Below are positions 8,461 to 17,634 of a DNA stretch of 64,000 bases, piece by piece. Numbering within the stretch: the stretch's first letter is position 1; every line of letters starts with the position of its first letter. Origin of the DNA: Opitutales bacterium (GTDB lineage: Bacteria > Verrucomicrobiota > Verrucomicrobiia > Opitutales > Opitutaceae). Location: the NCBI GenBank assembly GCA_018700525.1, contig JABITN010000127.1:18943-82942 (forward strand), written 5' to 3'. A model generated the notes under the pieces. It worked only from the letters and a program-made list of their open reading frames with translations. It ran no database searches and was not told where the DNA came from. Position numbers and translations under genes: made by a program.

Positions 8461-10071
8461 TTAGGATTCTTTATTCTCGTTGGGCCGGTAGCTTTTGACC
8501 ACCCAGTCGGAGAGTTCCTTTTCCGCGTTCTTTACTGCGGATTCGGTGATTGGAAATATCGTTTGGCCTGTGTTGCGGGAAATGAGAGTTAGGCCGTGGT
8601 GGAAATCGCGGAATTTTTGTTCGCAGAGAGCACGGATCGTTTTGTCTAGATCGAGGCTTTCTTTGACCAGGGCAATCGCCGCGTCGTCGTCGAAGTTGAG
8701 AGTGAATCCGTATTGAGCTTCGAAGCGCCGAGTGTATGTGGTGACCTCCTTTAGGAGTACAGAGCGTTGCTCGGAAATGTTTTCGCGCAGCAATTGTTTG
8801 AGATCGCTTGCCGGATCATCGACGGTGCTTTCCTTGAGTTCGAATCGCTTGATGCCGGTGGAGGGGAGTTCGAATTTGTAGTCTCGTAATACGCGTTCGA
8901 GAATAGTCATAAGACCGCGAGCTCCGATCTTTTCTTTGTGAGCTTTTTTTGAAATGCTCTGTAGGGCTCCTTTGGTTACATCGAATTTGATGTTGTATCC
9001 GTCGAAGTCGGCCAGATATTGGGCGAGGATACTGCCTTCCGAGGAAGTAAGGATTTGCAGTAGATCGTCGGGGAGCAAGTGCTGGCAGGCTACGCGAACG
9101 GGTAGGCGGCCGATGAATTCAGGCTCGAATCCGTAGTCGATGAAGTCTCGAGTTTCGACTTTGCTGAGGAACTCGTCGCCGTCTTCCTCCTTGTTCGAGC
9201 GAGGAGCCCCGAATCCTAGGGGCGAGGTTGTGAGGCGTTTCTTGACGGATTCGCCGAGTTTGCCGAAGGCGCCGCTGACGATGAAGAGGATGTGGCGGGT
9301 GTTTAGCGTTTTTTTGCGAGCTTTACCGGATTGCTGAAAATCCATCATGGCTTGCATTTGGCCGAGGAGGTCAGTTTGGCTCTGGAGGTTGACGTCGGTT
9401 TCCTCCATTAGCTTGAGCAAATTTATCTGTACCCCTCTTCCGGATACGTCTTTCCCGCCTTCGGTTTTGTTGGCGATTTTGTCGATTTCATCGATGTAGA
9501 TAATTCCGTATTGAGCGAGTTTTTCGTCGCCATTGGCGTTTTTGACTAGGTCGCGAACAAGGTCGTCGACATCGCCGCCAACGTAGCCGGTTTCGGAAAA
9601 CTTCGTGGCGTCGGCTTTTACGAAAGGGACGCCAATCAGTTTCGCAACGTTTCGCATCAAATAGGTTTTCCCGACCCCTGTCGGTCCGAGGACTATAATG
9701 TTTTGCTTGGCATAGTCGCGGTCTTTGATTTCCGGATTTTCAAGGCAGCGGCGGACATGGTTGTAATGATCGCAGATCGCGACGGAAATGACTTTCTTGG
9801 CTTCGCGTTGTTGGATGACGAATCGGTCGAGGTAGTCGCGGATTTCTTTTGGTTTGAGGTTGAATCCTTGTATGCTACGCAAAATTTCCGCTCGTTCGTC
9901 GTCGTCTTCGGCAGGATCCTCCGGGTCGGGAGAACCGGTTTTGGCCGTGGCTCCGCTTTCGGGGTTAACCCCGCCGCCCATAGGGAAAAAGGCATTTCCA
10001 TGGTTAAAAACCTGATCCAGATTCTTCTTCAGCTCTTCCATAGGGTCTTTCGGCTCCTTCTCTTGGCTCAT
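8461..10071 (-). CDS. ClpX-like AAA+ ATPase without zinc finger
   Basis: A 536-residue AAA+ protein. Walker A is GPTGVGKT at 129-136 and Walker B is IIYIDEID at 190-197. They are followed by the ClpX-type GGKDVSGRGVQINLLKLME and by EFIGRLPV. These place it nearest ClpX. It differs in having no N-terminal cysteine zinc finger: the first 60 residues are acidic linker. It also has an extra segment after the sensor region and a long C-terminal extension. It may be an unfoldase partner of ClpP or act alone. The frame stays open to 10545 but that would overlap the divergent HU gene. ATG at 10071 (or 10089) is taken as the start. Confidence 0.8.
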   Translation of the reverse strand: MSQEKEPKDPMEELKKNLDQVFNHGNAFFPMGGGVNPESGATAKTGSPDPEDPAEDDDERAEILRSIQGFNLKPKEIRDYLDRFVIQQREAKKVISVAICDHYNHVRRCLENPEIKDRDYAKQNIIVLGPTGVGKTYLMRNVAKLIGVPFVKADATKFSETGYVGGDVDDLVRDLVKNANGDEKLAQYGIIYIDEIDKIANKTEGGKDVSGRGVQINLLKLMEETDVNLQSQTDLLGQMQAMMDFQQSGKARKKTLNTRHILFIVSGAFGKLGESVKKRLTTSPLGFGAPRSNKEEDGDEFLSKVETRDFIDYGFEPEFIGRLPVRVACQHLLPDDLLQILTSSEGSILAQYLADFDGYNIKFDVTKGALQSISKKAHKEKIGARGLMTILERVLRDYKFELPSTGIKRFELKESTVDDPASDLKQLLRENISEQRSVLLKEVTTYTRRFEAQYGFTLNFDDDAAIALVKESLDLDKTIRALCEQKFRDFHHGLTLISRNTGQTIFPITESAVKNAEKELSDWVVKSYRPNENKES

Positions 10072-10171
10072 AGGCGTGGGAAATTGCATGGCTTTGAGGT
10101 TGACGCAACCTAAAGTGTGAAAGTAAGTTAGCAATGATTCTACACCGATAACATCCTTACCAGTTCCCCTC

Positions 10172-10483
10172 ATGTCCAATAATCTCACAAAGCGCGACAT
10201 CGTCCTAAAGATTTTCGAAAAGACGAAAGATGTTCCCCAGAGCAAAATCCAAGAAACGGTACAGATGACTCTTGATATCGTATTGGACGCGTTGGCGGAA
10301 GGCAGAAACGTAGAATTACGCAATTTTGGCGTATTCGAAGTGCAGAAGCGCAAGGCGCGTGTCGGCCGCAATCCAAACCGACCGGAGACCGACGTTGTGA
10401 TTCCGACGCGAGCGGTGGTCAAGTTCAAGGCGGGCAAAGTGCTCAAGGCCAAGATTAAGGATATCAATTTGGAAATGCTGTAG
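10172..10483 (+). CDS. HU/IHF family DNA-binding protein
   Basis: A 103-residue bacterial histone-like protein. The start LTKRDIVLKIFEK is the dimer-forming helix. The central segment VELRNFGVFEVQKRKARVGRNPNRPETDVVIPTRAVV is the beta-arm that inserts into the minor groove, with the conserved GRNP turn. HU and IHF cannot be separated from sequence alone. The GRNPxxPE arm and the length are closer to IHF-beta-like proteins. It diverges from the ClpX-like gene across about 100 bases and is followed by a strong intrinsic terminator before hisS. Confidence 0.92.
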   Translation: MSNNLTKRDIVLKIFEKTKDVPQSKIQETVQMTLDIVLDALAEGRNVELRNFGVFEVQKRKARVGRNPNRPETDVVIPTRAVVKFKAGKVLKAKIKDINLEML

Positions 10484-10537
10484 GCGGATCTCTGAAAGAC
10501 TTCCTCAAGAGAGCTCGAATCCTTGACACACGGAACA

Positions 10538-10559
10538 GGCGGCATATGCCGCCTTTTTT
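10538..10559 (+). terminator. Rho-independent terminator after the HU-family gene
   Basis: A perfect 16-base palindrome (GGCGGCATATGCCGCC, 10538-10553) is followed at once by six T residues. It lies 55 bases past the HU stop codon and 14 bases before the hisS start. This should end the HU transcript, and it means that hisS needs its own promoter or is served by read-through. Confidence 0.85.
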
Positions 10560-10573
10560 GTTAGCGAAACACG

Positions 10574-11896
10574 ATGTCGAATTTTAAATCACTGCCTGGC
10601 TTCCGCGAGTTCTATCCGGAGGCATTTGCGGAGCGCCGCTTTCTTTTTCAAGTATGGCGTCAAGTTGCCCGCCGTTTTGGCTTTCAGGAGTTCGATGGAC
10701 CGGTTCTCGAGTCCCTCGAATTGTTCAAGGCCAAGTCGGGCGACGAAATCGAGTCACAGCTTTTTTGTTTCGAGGACAAGGGCGGTCGCGAGATTTCGCT
10801 GCGGCCGGAGCTGACTCCAACGTTGGCCCGCATGGTGGCCGCTAAGGGGAATGCGTTAAAGCGTCCGATAAAATGGTTCAGCATTGGCGACAATTTTCGC
10901 TACGAGCGAATGCAGAAAGGGCGTTTACGCTGTTTTACTCAGCTCAATGCGGATATTTTGGGCGAAGCAGGTCCGGCGGCGGAATTAGAATTGATATCGC
11001 TTTTGATCCAGCTGATCCAGGGATTTGGTCTGGGAAAGGAAGACTTTTTCATTCGGCTGAGCGACCGGAATTTGTGGATGCTTTATTTGGAGGCTCAAGG
11101 TTTTGAATCGGAAACTTCGAAAATCTTGGAGATCGTGGATAAGTGGGAACGCATGCCTGATGAAGTTGCTTGCGAGAAGCTATCGGCGATTGCTGGAGAC
11201 CGGGGCGAGGCGTTGCAGGCTTCGATCGGCGGGTTTTTGAAAGTGAGCAATCTGGCGGAACTTTCGAATGCTTTTAAGACTGTTTCAGGAGGAGCGGACA
11301 TGGGCGAGGCGTTGCAGGCGCGGATTGACGATTGGTCGACGTTACTGGATGGTTTCGACGCTATGGGATTGTCGGGTTTTGTGGAAATGGATCTGAGTAT
11401 CGTTCGAGGTTTGGCGTATTATACGGGTTTCGTGTTCGAGGCTTTTGATCGGGCTAAGTCGAACCGGGCAATCGCGGGAGGCGGGCGTTACAATAATCTA
11501 ATCAAAAAAATGGGCGGTCCGGATATGCCGGCGGTCGGCTTCGGAATGGGGGATGTCGTTTTGGCTGATGTTTTGAAGGAGCGAGGTATTATGCCGAAGT
11601 TTGTCGATACGATAGATGCCTACATGGTTATTGGCGGTGAAGCGGAGAGAGCAGTTGCTTTGGCTGATGCGAATGCGTTGCGGCAGTCAGGGTTTTCAGT
11701 GGACTACCCGTTAAAAACGTCGGGATTTGGGAAGCAGTTCAAGATGGCAAGCGCTTCTGGGGCACGCGTGGCGTTGATCTATGGTTCGGAAGAATTGGAG
11801 AAGGGCGTAGTCAAGCTGCGCGACATGACCGATCGGAGCGAAGAGGAAGTGCCTCGGGAGCGCTTGATTTTGGCTCTGCGCGATCGACTGAGGTAG
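10574..11896 (+). CDS. hisS: Histidine--tRNA ligase
   Basis: A 440-residue class II synthetase. Motif 1 region is LPGFREFYPE, motif 2 includes IGDNFRYERMQKGRLRCFTQLN, the histidine-binding loop reads VRGLAYYTGFVFE, and motif 3 includes GGGRYNNLI and VGFGMGD. A C-terminal anticodon-binding domain (about 350-440, with GKQFKMASASGARVALI) is present. This argues for a true HisRS over the regulatory paralogue HisZ. The SLRPELTPTLARM segment is the variant seen in Opitutus-type HisRS. The binding loop has alanine where Escherichia coli has aspartate (RGLDYY). Confidence 0.9.
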   Translation: MSNFKSLPGFREFYPEAFAERRFLFQVWRQVARRFGFQEFDGPVLESLELFKAKSGDEIESQLFCFEDKGGREISLRPELTPTLARMVAAKGNALKRPIKWFSIGDNFRYERMQKGRLRCFTQLNADILGEAGPAAELELISLLIQLIQGFGLGKEDFFIRLSDRNLWMLYLEAQGFESETSKILEIVDKWERMPDEVACEKLSAIAGDRGEALQASIGGFLKVSNLAELSNAFKTVSGGADMGEALQARIDDWSTLLDGFDAMGLSGFVEMDLSIVRGLAYYTGFVFEAFDRAKSNRAIAGGGRYNNLIKKMGGPDMPAVGFGMGDVVLADVLKERGIMPKFVDTIDAYMVIGGEAERAVALADANALRQSGFSVDYPLKTSGFGKQFKMASASGARVALIYGSEELEKGVVKLRDMTDRSEEEVPRERLILALRDRLR

Positions 11897-11906
11897 GCTT
11901 TTGGGG

Positions 11907-12713
11907 ATGCAAAGGGATCGAACCAAAGTTATAAATCCGTTTAATGGGGTTTTGGCCTTGGTCGTTGGTTGTGTCATCTTTTTCGTTATATTCGGACGAC
12001 AGGCAGCTGAGCGGATGTTTTTTCAACCGCCTTCGACGATTTACGAGCTAGACGAGTCGTTTCTAACCGTCGAGTCGGAGGTTGGCGTGAAGGTGAATGT
12101 ATTTTGGGCTGAGGGTTCGGGGGATGGGTGGACGGTATTCTATTTTTATGGGAGTGATGAGGATATTGGTTTGGCGATGCCTCGTTTGCGTTCCTACCAG
12201 CTCAAAGGCTTCAATGTCGTTTGCTTCGATTATCGCGGTTACGGCCATACGGCGGGGAAGCCGTCCGAGCCGGTCTTGTATAGCGACGCGGAAGCGGTCT
12301 ACGATTATATCATAGAAGCAAAGGGAGTTCCGGAATCGAAGATTACCCTACACGGTCGTTCGCTTGGCGCGGCTTTGGCGATCGAGTTGGCAACACGTCG
12401 TTCTCCGGCTCGATTGATCGTCGAGTCGACTTTTCGAAGCGCCTACAGGGCGGTTTTGCCATTGAATTGGGTTCCGGGGGATTCGTTTGAGAATGAGAAA
12501 AAAGCGGAAAAGACGAACTGTCCGGTTCTATTGATCCATGGGGATGAGGATGCGATGTTCGATGTGGGGAATAGTTTGGTTCTTCAGGAGGCGTTCGGAG
12601 AGGATCGAGCCATGCTTTATCGGGTAGCCGGGGCGGGGCATCGAAATGTCGCCGAACAGAGCGGCGTGGCTTATTGGAGAACCGTTGAGCAGTTCATTCG
12701 CGGGCCTAAATAG
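11907..12713 (+). CDS. Membrane-anchored alpha/beta hydrolase
   Basis: A 268-residue protein starting with a short cytosolic tail and one membrane helix (GVLALVVGCVIFFVIFG), then an alpha/beta-hydrolase domain. The nucleophile elbow is HGRSLGAALAIEL. DYRGYGHTAGKP is the oxyanion-side motif, IHGDEDAMF carries the acid and GAGHRN carries the histidine. The arrangement is that of ABHD13/BEM46-like hydrolases, whose substrates are mostly unknown. The ATG at 11907 is preferred over an in-frame TTG six bases earlier. It begins 10 bases after hisS and may be co-transcribed with it. Confidence 0.8.
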   Translation: MQRDRTKVINPFNGVLALVVGCVIFFVIFGRQAAERMFFQPPSTIYELDESFLTVESEVGVKVNVFWAEGSGDGWTVFYFYGSDEDIGLAMPRLRSYQLKGFNVVCFDYRGYGHTAGKPSEPVLYSDAEAVYDYIIEAKGVPESKITLHGRSLGAALAIELATRRSPARLIVESTFRSAYRAVLPLNWVPGDSFENEKKAEKTNCPVLLIHGDEDAMFDVGNSLVLQEAFGEDRAMLYRVAGAGHRNVAEQSGVAYWRTVEQFIRGPK

Positions 12714-12806
12714 GGGGGGTAGCCTGACTTTTAAGCGGGTGGGCTATGGCACCATTCGCTATTGCTTTTTATGTGGCATCACCTTTTATGGGGCCTCTTT
12801 TTTTAG

Positions 12807-14414
12807 ATGAAGATCCTAGTAGCCGACAAAATCTCTTCCACCGGAGTAGACTTTCTCAAAAGCCAAGATGGCTTTGAGGTAATCGAAATCTTTGACCTGC
12901 CCAAAGACGAGCGGGCGGTAAAGCTCATGGAGCATGCGCCAGAGATGTCAGGGATTATCGTTAGAAGCGATTCTCGAATTACCAAGGAAGTGCTCGAAAA
13001 CGCGCCGAAGCTCAAGGCTGTTGGTCGTGCGGGCGTTGGTGTCGATAATATCGATATTCCTGCGGCGACGGATCACGGTGTCGTTGTAATGAACACGCCG
13101 GGTGGCAATACGATTGCTACGGCTGAATTGACCTTCACGCATATGCTTTGCGGGGCCCGCCCGGTTCCTCAAGCGGCTGCGTCAATGGCCGCGGGACGGT
13201 GGGATCGGAAGGTCCTTGGAGGCAGTGAGTTGCTGAATAAAACTCTCGGCGTATGCGGCATGGGTCGCATCGGTGCGGAAGTGGCGAAGCGAGCGAAAGT
13301 TTTTGGAATGTCGATTGTGGCCTACGATCCTTTCTTGACGGAAGCTCGTGCGGAGGCGATGGGTATCGAACAAGTAGAGCTCGAAACGCTTTTCGAACTT
13401 TCGGATTATATTACCGTTCACATGCCTTTGACCGATCAGACTAAGTACATGATCGACGAGGCGGCTTTCGCTAAGATGAAGGCCGGGGTTCGTATCTTCA
13501 ATTGTGCTCGCGGCGGCATTATAAAGGAGTCGGCTTTGCTGGAGGCCTTGAATAGCGGTAAAGTGGCGACTGCCGGATTAGATGTTTACGAATCTGAGCC
13601 TCCTGCAGAGGATCACCCCCTGCGCAGTCACCCGAAGGTGAATTTGACGCCACATTTGGGCGCTTCGACCCAGGAAGCGCAAGAAAGCGTGGGTATCGAA
13701 ATAGCGGAAGCGATAGCGGATGCGGTCCGCGATGGCGAGATTCGCAACGCAATTAATATGCCGGCTTTGGATGCAACGACTCTGGGGAAAGTCGGTCCTT
13801 ACTTGGACCTTTGCTCGAAGCTGGGTACTTTTGTTCAGCAACTGGCGTTGGATAAGATCGAGAGCGTGAAGATCACGTATCTCGGAAAAATTGTCGATCT
13901 CGATGCGAACTCGCTCACGCGAGGCGTTTTGAAGGGGTTTCTGCAGAATATTTCAGGAAGCAACGTGAACTTCGTCAATGCGATGGTGTTGATCGAGCGT
14001 TTGGGCATTGGAGTAGAAGTTTCGAGTTCGAATGCGGAAACCGATTACACGGAACTGATTCGCGTTGAAGCGAAATGCAGCAATGGTGAATCCGTATCGG
14101 CGGAAGGCACCTTGATGGGAAAGGGCAATACACCTCGTATTGTAACCATCAATGATCGCGAAGTGGAAGTGGACCCTTGTGGCTATCTGTTGATCATCGC
14201 TAACAGCGACGAGCTGGGAATAGTAGGTCAACTAGGCTCGATTATCGGCAAGGCGGGCGTGAATATCGCATCGATGTCTTTGAGTCGAAACGAAGTCGGC
14301 GGCATTGCTTTGAACGTCGCCGGGCTTGATAGTGCGTTGGACGATGCAGCGATGAAGGAAATCCTGTCGGTGAACGCTATCACTCAGGCTAAATTGGTGC
14401 ACCTGGAGTGCTGA
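12807..14414 (+). CDS. serA: D-3-phosphoglycerate dehydrogenase
   Basis: A 535-residue, long-form PGDH. The N-terminal substrate domain carries GRAGVGVDNIDI. The Rossmann NAD site is GVCGMGRIGAEVAKRA. FNCARGGIIKE holds the active-site arginine and TPHLGAST the catalytic histidine. The C-terminal half contains the allosteric-substrate-binding domain and an ACT domain (from about residue 460, LLIIANSDELGIVGQLGSIIG). The enzyme makes 3-phosphohydroxypyruvate, the first step to serine, and the ACT domain usually senses serine. It heads a same-strand run of amino-acid genes. Confidence 0.96.
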   Translation: MKILVADKISSTGVDFLKSQDGFEVIEIFDLPKDERAVKLMEHAPEMSGIIVRSDSRITKEVLENAPKLKAVGRAGVGVDNIDIPAATDHGVVVMNTPGGNTIATAELTFTHMLCGARPVPQAAASMAAGRWDRKVLGGSELLNKTLGVCGMGRIGAEVAKRAKVFGMSIVAYDPFLTEARAEAMGIEQVELETLFELSDYITVHMPLTDQTKYMIDEAAFAKMKAGVRIFNCARGGIIKESALLEALNSGKVATAGLDVYESEPPAEDHPLRSHPKVNLTPHLGASTQEAQESVGIEIAEAIADAVRDGEIRNAINMPALDATTLGKVGPYLDLCSKLGTFVQQLALDKIESVKITYLGKIVDLDANSLTRGVLKGFLQNISGSNVNFVNAMVLIERLGIGVEVSSSNAETDYTELIRVEAKCSNGESVSAEGTLMGKGNTPRIVTINDREVEVDPCGYLLIIANSDELGIVGQLGSIIGKAGVNIASMSLSRNEVGGIALNVAGLDSALDDAAMKEILSVNAITQAKLVHLEC

Positions 14415-14425
14415 TCTGAATACAC

Positions 14426-15061
14426 ATGTCTTTTGACGTCATAGCGGGATCGCTTTCAGCAGGATTGGGTTACCTTATTGGTTCTTTGTCGTTCGGCTAC
14501 TGGATCGCGAAGGCCAATGGAGTCGACATTTTCGCAGTAGGTAGCAAGAGCCCTGGAGCGACTAATGTGAAGCGGTCGGTCGGCAAGGCTGCTGGAAACT
14601 GGGTGTTTGCTCTCGATTTCCTGAAAGGCTTGGTCGCAACGGGTTGGCCTATTTTAATGTATTCGAATACTGGTTATTCGGATGCGTATGGCTTGATTGG
14701 CCTTTTCACTGCCGTGATTGGGCATTCGTTTTCGCTTTTCACTGGGTTTCGCGGCGGCAAGGGAGTGGCCGCTATGCTCGGGGGTGTCGTGGCTTTGATG
14801 CCGATAGCGGCGTTTCTCGGAATGGGTGTTTGGCTAGTCGTGTTTTACTCGACGCGTTACGTGTCGGTGGCTTCGATCATTATGGCGATCAGCTTACCGG
14901 TATCGAATTATTTTTTGGATACGAGTAGCGCTCGGCAATGGGTGCCTGTTGCGTTGGCTCTCGTTGTGGTGTTAAGGCATAAGTCGAATATTAGCCGCCT
15001 GTTAAGGGGCGAAGAAAATCGTTTCGAAAAGAAGCAGGACGATTTGAGGGATTCAGAATGA
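14426..15061 (+). CDS. plsY: Acyl-phosphate:glycerol-3-phosphate acyltransferase
   Basis: A 211-residue multi-span inner-membrane enzyme. PlsY motif 1 is GYWIAKANGVDI...SKSPGATNVKRSVG, motif 2 is FTGFRGGKGVA, and a third is RHKSNISRLLRGEE. It transfers an acyl group from acyl phosphate to glycerol-3-phosphate, the first step of phospholipid synthesis in most bacteria. It sits between serA and hom, and its stop codon overlaps the hom start by 4 bases, so it is certainly translated as part of the amino-acid operon. Confidence 0.94.
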   Translation: MSFDVIAGSLSAGLGYLIGSLSFGYWIAKANGVDIFAVGSKSPGATNVKRSVGKAAGNWVFALDFLKGLVATGWPILMYSNTGYSDAYGLIGLFTAVIGHSFSLFTGFRGGKGVAAMLGGVVALMPIAAFLGMGVWLVVFYSTRYVSVASIIMAISLPVSNYFLDTSSARQWVPVALALVVVLRHKSNISRLLRGEENRFEKKQDDLRDSE

Positions 15062-16383
15062 GCGAACGAATCATAAAGGTCGGTCTTTGCGGATTTGGAG
15101 TTGTTGGACAGGGCGTTTTCGATCACCTGGAGAGGAAACGATCGGTTTTGAGCGAACAACTCGGAGCTGATATAATTGTATCCAGAATCGCGGTACGAAC
15201 CCCAGGAAAAGCGCGGGATGTCGAAGTGGATGCTTCAATTGTGACGGATGATCCTCTCGCTGTAGCGATGGATCCGGAAGTTGATGTAGTTTGCGAATTG
15301 ATGGGCGGAACGGGCCGTGCTCGCGAGGTGGTTCTCGCTGGATTGAAGGCAAGTAAGATCGTTATAACTGCCAATAAAGCACTGCTGTGCGATTTTGGCG
15401 AAGAATTGCTTTCGGTTGCGCGTGAGCACGGGGGGCACTTGCTTTTCGAAGCGAGCGTTGCCGGCGGAATTCCGGTTATTAAGGCGATTCGGGAGGGCCT
15501 GGTTATCAACGATTTTTCAAGTATTTACGGGATTCTAAACGGGACCTGCAATTACATTTTGACTCGGATGACGAACGAAGGATTGAGCTATCCTGAGATT
15601 CTTGTGGAAGCGAAGGCTCTGGGGTACGCGGAAGCCGATGAAGCCTTGGATGTTGACGGAATTGACGCGGCCCATAAAGCGGTTGTACTAGCCTATCTTG
15701 CTCATGGGAAGTGGGTGGATTTCAAAGAAGTCCGTTTGCAGGGAATTACAGAGGTTTCGCAGGAAGATATTCAGTTCGCGAAGAACAATGGCTACGCGAT
15801 TAAGCTAATCGCAGTGATTGATCGTGCGGCCAAAGGAAGTATCTTACGCGTATCCGTATTGCCGACACTTGTATCGACTCAATGCTCCTTGGGACGAGTG
15901 GATGGTGTTTTCAATGCTATTTCGGTACATGGCGATGTGGTTGGGGAAACGGTTTACATCGGTCCGGGAGCGGGTCGAGATGCGACGGCAAGTGCGGTGA
16001 TTTCCGATGTTGTCGATGCGGTTAAACTTTTGATATTCGGCGGGCCAGAAGGGCGTTTTCCGTTTTTAGATCCGGCACCGCGAAATGGTTCTTCAATCAC
16101 TATTGCGAGGGCTGAGGATATCGAATCGCGCTATTATCTGCGATTGGTCGTTCTGGATCAACCAGGAGTTATGGCGCAGATTTCGTCGATTCTCGCCTCG
16201 CACGAAGTGAGCTTAGCGAGCGTATCGCAAAAAGAGGTTGGAGAGAACGCGGAGCGGGTTTCGTTAATAATCACGACGCATGTGACCACGGAAAATGCTA
16301 TTGTAAATGCAGTTGCGAGTTTGACGGAATTGGAGAGCGTGGAAGAGAAGCCGTTTTACATGCCGATCGGCAACTTTGCTTGA
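15058..16383 (+). CDS. hom: Homoserine dehydrogenase
   Basis: A 441-residue monofunctional homoserine dehydrogenase. The NAD(P) site is GLCGFGVVGQGVFDHL, TANKALLCDFGEEL and FEASVAGGIPVIKAIREGL follow, and the catalytic region includes GILNGTCNYILTRM and LDVDGIDAAHKAVVLA. The C-terminal 80 residues are an ACT domain (LRLVVLDQPGVMAQISSIL), the usual site of threonine feedback. It reduces aspartate semialdehyde to homoserine. It overlaps plsY by 4 bases and is followed 19 bases later by the aspartokinase gene, which feeds it substrate. Confidence 0.96.
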   Translation: MSERIIKVGLCGFGVVGQGVFDHLERKRSVLSEQLGADIIVSRIAVRTPGKARDVEVDASIVTDDPLAVAMDPEVDVVCELMGGTGRAREVVLAGLKASKIVITANKALLCDFGEELLSVAREHGGHLLFEASVAGGIPVIKAIREGLVINDFSSIYGILNGTCNYILTRMTNEGLSYPEILVEAKALGYAEADEALDVDGIDAAHKAVVLAYLAHGKWVDFKEVRLQGITEVSQEDIQFAKNNGYAIKLIAVIDRAAKGSILRVSVLPTLVSTQCSLGRVDGVFNAISVHGDVVGETVYIGPGAGRDATASAVISDVVDAVKLLIFGGPEGRFPFLDPAPRNGSSITIARAEDIESRYYLRLVVLDQPGVMAQISSILASHEVSLASVSQKEVGENAERVSLIITTHVTTENAIVNAVASLTELESVEEKPFYMPIGNFA

Positions 16384-16402
16384 TAAGGAGATTTCGACTG
16401 AG

Positions 16403-17623
16403 ATGGCGCGTATCGTAAAAAAGTTTGGTGGTACATCCGTAGGCGATGTAGATCGTATCCAGAATGTGGCTCGGGTTATTAAGGCTGAGTACGATAACGG
16501 TAATGAGGTTGTGGTTGTCGTTTCGGCTCGCTCGGGTGTGACTAACCAATTGATTGCGCGGGCGAAGGCAATCAACCCGAACCCGGCTGATCGCGAAATG
16601 GATATGCTGCTTGTCGCGGGGGAGCAGGAGACAATCGCATTGACGGCGATGGCTTTGCATGCCTTGGGCGTTGACGCGGTATCGATGACTGGCGCGATGG
16701 CGGGTATCAAAACGGATCCCTATCATACGCGGGCTCGTATCGTGAGGATGGAGTGTCAGCAATTGATTGAGTATCTTGAGAAAAAGCGCGTGGTTATCGT
16801 GGCGGGTTTTCAAGGAGCTAACGAACTGGGTCAAATCACAACACTTGGAAGGGGTGGTTCGGATTTGTCGGCTATCGCTCTGGCCAAGGGAGTAGACGCG
16901 GATCTTTGTCAGATCTACACGGATGTCGATGGTGTCTACACGGCAGATCCGCGTATCGTTCCGAAGGCTCGCAAGATTCAGGAAATCAGTTACGAAGAAA
17001 TGCTCGAGCTCGCGAGTTTGGGAACGAAGGTTATGCAGGCGCGTTCGGTAGAGTTTTCAAACAAGTACAATGTCCCATTTGAAGTCAGATCCAGTTTTAA
17101 CAACAACCCAGGCACAATCGTGAAAGAGGAAGTCAGTTCAATGGAAGATGTCGTGGTTCGCGGTATCGCTCTCGATAAGAACCAGGCAAAGGTGATCATC
17201 ACTAACATTCCTGATAAGCCAGGCTCGGCGGCGAAGGTGTTTCAGGGGATTTCCGATGCGAATGTGGTCGTGGATATGATCGTCCAGAATATCGGACGCA
17301 ATGGCGTTGCGAATATGACGTTTACAGTGCCGCAAGACGACATGGATCGCGCTTCTAAAGCGGTTGAAGAGATTCTCGCAGAATTGGGCGGTGGCGAAGT
17401 GACCCTTGTTGGCGATGTTGCTAAATTGTCTGTAGTGGGCGTTGGAATGCGTAGCCACTCGGGAGTTGCCGGTCAGCTTTTCGCTGCTTTGAGCGAAGCG
17501 AAAACGAACATCCAATTGATCAGCACATCCGAGATTAAGATCTCAGTTGTCATCGCTGAAGGTGATGCCGAAGAAGCCACACGCGTTGTGCACACGGCAT
17601 TCGGTTTGGATAGGGTCGATTAA
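16403..17623 (+). CDS. lysC: Aspartate kinase
   Basis: A 406-residue aspartokinase starting MARIVKKFGGTSVGDVDRI, with the KFGGTSV ATP-site signature at the extreme N-terminus. Later motifs are TTLGRGGSDLSA and YTDVDGVYTADPR. Two C-terminal ACT domains (about 265-340 and 345-406) provide allosteric control. It phosphorylates aspartate at the head of the lysine, methionine and threonine pathways. The ATG at 16403 has a ribosome-binding site AAGGAG at 16385-16390. An upstream in-frame TTG would overlap the end of hom and is not needed. Confidence 0.96.
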   Translation: MARIVKKFGGTSVGDVDRIQNVARVIKAEYDNGNEVVVVVSARSGVTNQLIARAKAINPNPADREMDMLLVAGEQETIALTAMALHALGVDAVSMTGAMAGIKTDPYHTRARIVRMECQQLIEYLEKKRVVIVAGFQGANELGQITTLGRGGSDLSAIALAKGVDADLCQIYTDVDGVYTADPRIVPKARKIQEISYEEMLELASLGTKVMQARSVEFSNKYNVPFEVRSSFNNNPGTIVKEEVSSMEDVVVRGIALDKNQAKVIITNIPDKPGSAAKVFQGISDANVVVDMIVQNIGRNGVANMTFTVPQDDMDRASKAVEEILAELGGGEVTLVGDVAKLSVVGVGMRSHSGVAGQLFAALSEAKTNIQLISTSEIKISVVIAEGDAEEATRVVHTAFGLDRVD

Positions 17624-17634
17624 TTTTACGTTCC

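Noticed and set aside
10072..10545. N-terminal extension of the ClpX-like protein
   Set aside because: It would run antisense through the whole HU gene, contains no ClpX similarity, and HU is a far better gene there.
12714..12806. Riboswitch or leader peptide before serA
   Set aside because: Contains only a TTTTATG direct repeat; no conserved stem system or small frame rich in serine codons.
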